DNA from: Ecdyonurus torrentis
Lineage: Eukaryota > Arthropoda > Insecta > Ephemeroptera > Heptageniidae
Reading direction: 5' to 3'
DNA: 64,000 nt
Assembly (NCBI GenBank): GCA_949318235.1
Contig: OX439133.1
Coordinates: 8,179,637 to 8,243,636, forward strand
A program made the translations under genes and the position numbers. Shown here one piece after another: positions 62,658 through 64,000 of the stretch; the stretch's first letter is position 1; each line of letters begins with the position of its first letter. The notes below the pieces were generated by a model, which was not told where the DNA came from, did not search any database, and saw nothing but the letters and a program-made list of their open reading frames with translations.

Positions 62658-62965
62658 GAGTGTATTTATATGACGTCATACTCAATGCACTTCGACACCA
62701 TAGTGTATCAATGAACAACATTGCTCAGCATAGGACAAACGTTTTAAACTATTTTCTTTGGGAAATCGGTTATTTTTTTATTTATATTATTTTTCTCGCA
62801 TACTTGAGATGAGATACTAATTCAATCTGTTGATAGCATCAAAAATAAAAATATATTGCTTGTATTTTTAAATTTTCAAATTGAATCATTTTCCTATACC
62901 GGCTGATGTAATTAAGTGCTCACAAATGGCGTCGACTTCGACTTTTATAATAATGACAATGATAT
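62658..62965 (-). mobile_element. Family B element, diverged
   Basis: gagtgtatttatatgacgtc, cattgctcagcataggacaa and aaatggcgtcgactt occur in reverse family B order. The right boundary is uncertain. Confidence 0.6.
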
Positions 62966-63087
62966 AGATACTTTATACTAAAATGTTATGAACATGGTTT
63001 TTAACATGATACTATTTAATGAGCATTAAGTATAATATATTTGAATTAAAATCAACCACAAAATTAAAAATATATAAAGTATATTAT

Positions 63088-63745
63088 ATACATTCATATT
63101 AAAGACAACGCCATCATGTTGGATCATTCAATAACATTGGCCGCATAGGAAAATAACTCATATTGCCAGTTTAAAAATATTAATACCCCCGTAAACTGCA
63201 ACGCTAACTAACTAGGTAAACCGTATAGTTAAGTTGTTATTGTTGCAACAATTAAAAAAAAAAAAGATAATTAAGTATTAATCAACCAAAAAAACATGTC
63301 TTAAGGGAGTAGGGGATCGACTTCGGCCATGAGACTCAAACTTTTCTCGTCAAAAAATTCTGAAATTTTGCACAATGATACTTCAGCTTGAGACAATTTC
63401 AAATATATAAAAATTTTGGGGGGTCACCGTGCAAATTAATTTTGTTAATTTTTTTTGAAATTTTAAGCACAATGTTAATTTCAATAATTTTTGTCTTTTT
63501 TTCGGGAAGGTCAAACATCATGAAATTTTTATCACGGCTAGGTGTGACTTTTAGCTACACAATGACACCAAATTTAGACCCGAAACACTTCTAGTTTTTT
63601 TTTTTAGATATAAGGTCGGTACCCTATACTCTCTTAACTAGAGGTTGCAGCTTAGAGCAATATTTTTGAGAGCATTGATTCTATTAATAGGTGGAATCAT
63701 GATATAATTATCATGGGTTGAATAAGTATCATTATGTGAGAAAAG
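63088..63745 (+). mobile_element. Family B-like element split by family E
   Basis: The left piece (tacattcatattaaagacaa, cattggccgcatagg, gccagttta) ends by about 63300. Family B sequence resumes at about 63650 (gagcaatatttttgagagca, gatt..attaataggtgg). The right end is not seen. Confidence 0.55.
63301..63637 (+). mobile_element. Family E MITE (TTAA-flanked)
   Basis: TTAAGGGAGTAGGGGATCGA at the left and GGTCGGTACCCTATACTCTC-TTAA at the right. Inverted ends (GGGAGTA(G/T)GG) with TTAA on both sides, 337 bp. It resembles family D in its ends but not its interior. No coding capacity. Confidence 0.72.
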
Positions 63746-64000
63746 TAATAATAATCATCATCATCTTCCGCACATACCCAATATTGTGTTATGTATTGTC
63801 TAATTATTGCATTCAAAATTTTTATACCGATTAGTACGCTCAGTGATCAGTTTCTTTCTTAAATTTACTGGTCTGGTTTTGTCAGCCATGACAGGATCAA
63901 GTGGATCAACACGAGAAAAGAAAAAAATATCATAGTTTAATGAGATACCTTATAACGTATGCAAAAATATTTAAATAAATAATATTTTATAAATATGTAA

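Overview
This window is a gene-poor, very AT-rich stretch of an animal nuclear genome carrying one spliced housekeeping gene, a hexokinase, on the minus strand. The hexokinase is a single catalytic unit (not the doubled 100-kDa vertebrate form), and its C-terminus (LSEDGSGRGAALVAAVA) reads like insect and other arthropod hexokinases, so an insect-like invertebrate is the best guess. The species cannot be named from the sequence alone. Simple repeats, long poly(A)/(T) runs, palindromic MITE-like elements and a full-length LINE make up most of the rest.

Hexokinase layout, read right to left: distal first coding exon 49473-49261; a 37.5 kb first intron; a candidate proximal first coding exon 18632-18570 below a CRE/CCAAT-containing segment; exon 2 11728-11566; exon 3 10495-10137; two alternative copies of exon 4 (4A 9021-8922, 4B 7964-7868); exon 5 5822-5630; exon 6 4719-4564; exon 7 2788-2509; terminal exon 8 456-379. 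Every junction has GT/AG ends and joins in frame, giving about 513 aa with the distal start and 463 aa with the proximal one. Exons 4A and 4B both carry the catalytic Asn-Asp-Thr. Their lengths (100 and 97 nt) mean that using both would shift the frame, so they behave as mutually exclusive exons. A 1.4 kb hAT transposon with an 8-bp duplication sits 20 nt upstream of the exon 7 acceptor.

Intron 1 and the 14.5 kb upstream of the gene are a mosaic of short repeat families, named A-F here. Family A has ends like GGTTATCGGTTTA. Family B is about 300 bp and sits in TA duplications. Families C, D, E and F all sit between TTAA tetranucleotides. Insertions into insertions are frequent, so relative ages can be read. 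The clearest nest is at 22932-30321: a family A element split first by a 2.9 kb giant foldback element and again by a 4.2 kb LINE. The LINE keeps an intact 1098-aa endonuclease/reverse transcriptase ORF with a 2A-like NPGP motif near its N-terminus, so it is probably young.

From 49.5 to 64 kb I find no convincing gene. This part holds six same-strand copies of family C, a tandem duplication of about 740 bp (55.8-57.3 kb), long GA/CT microsatellites, and a triple nest of families A and B at 59.5-60.4 kb. No tRNA, rRNA or CRISPR feature was recognised.
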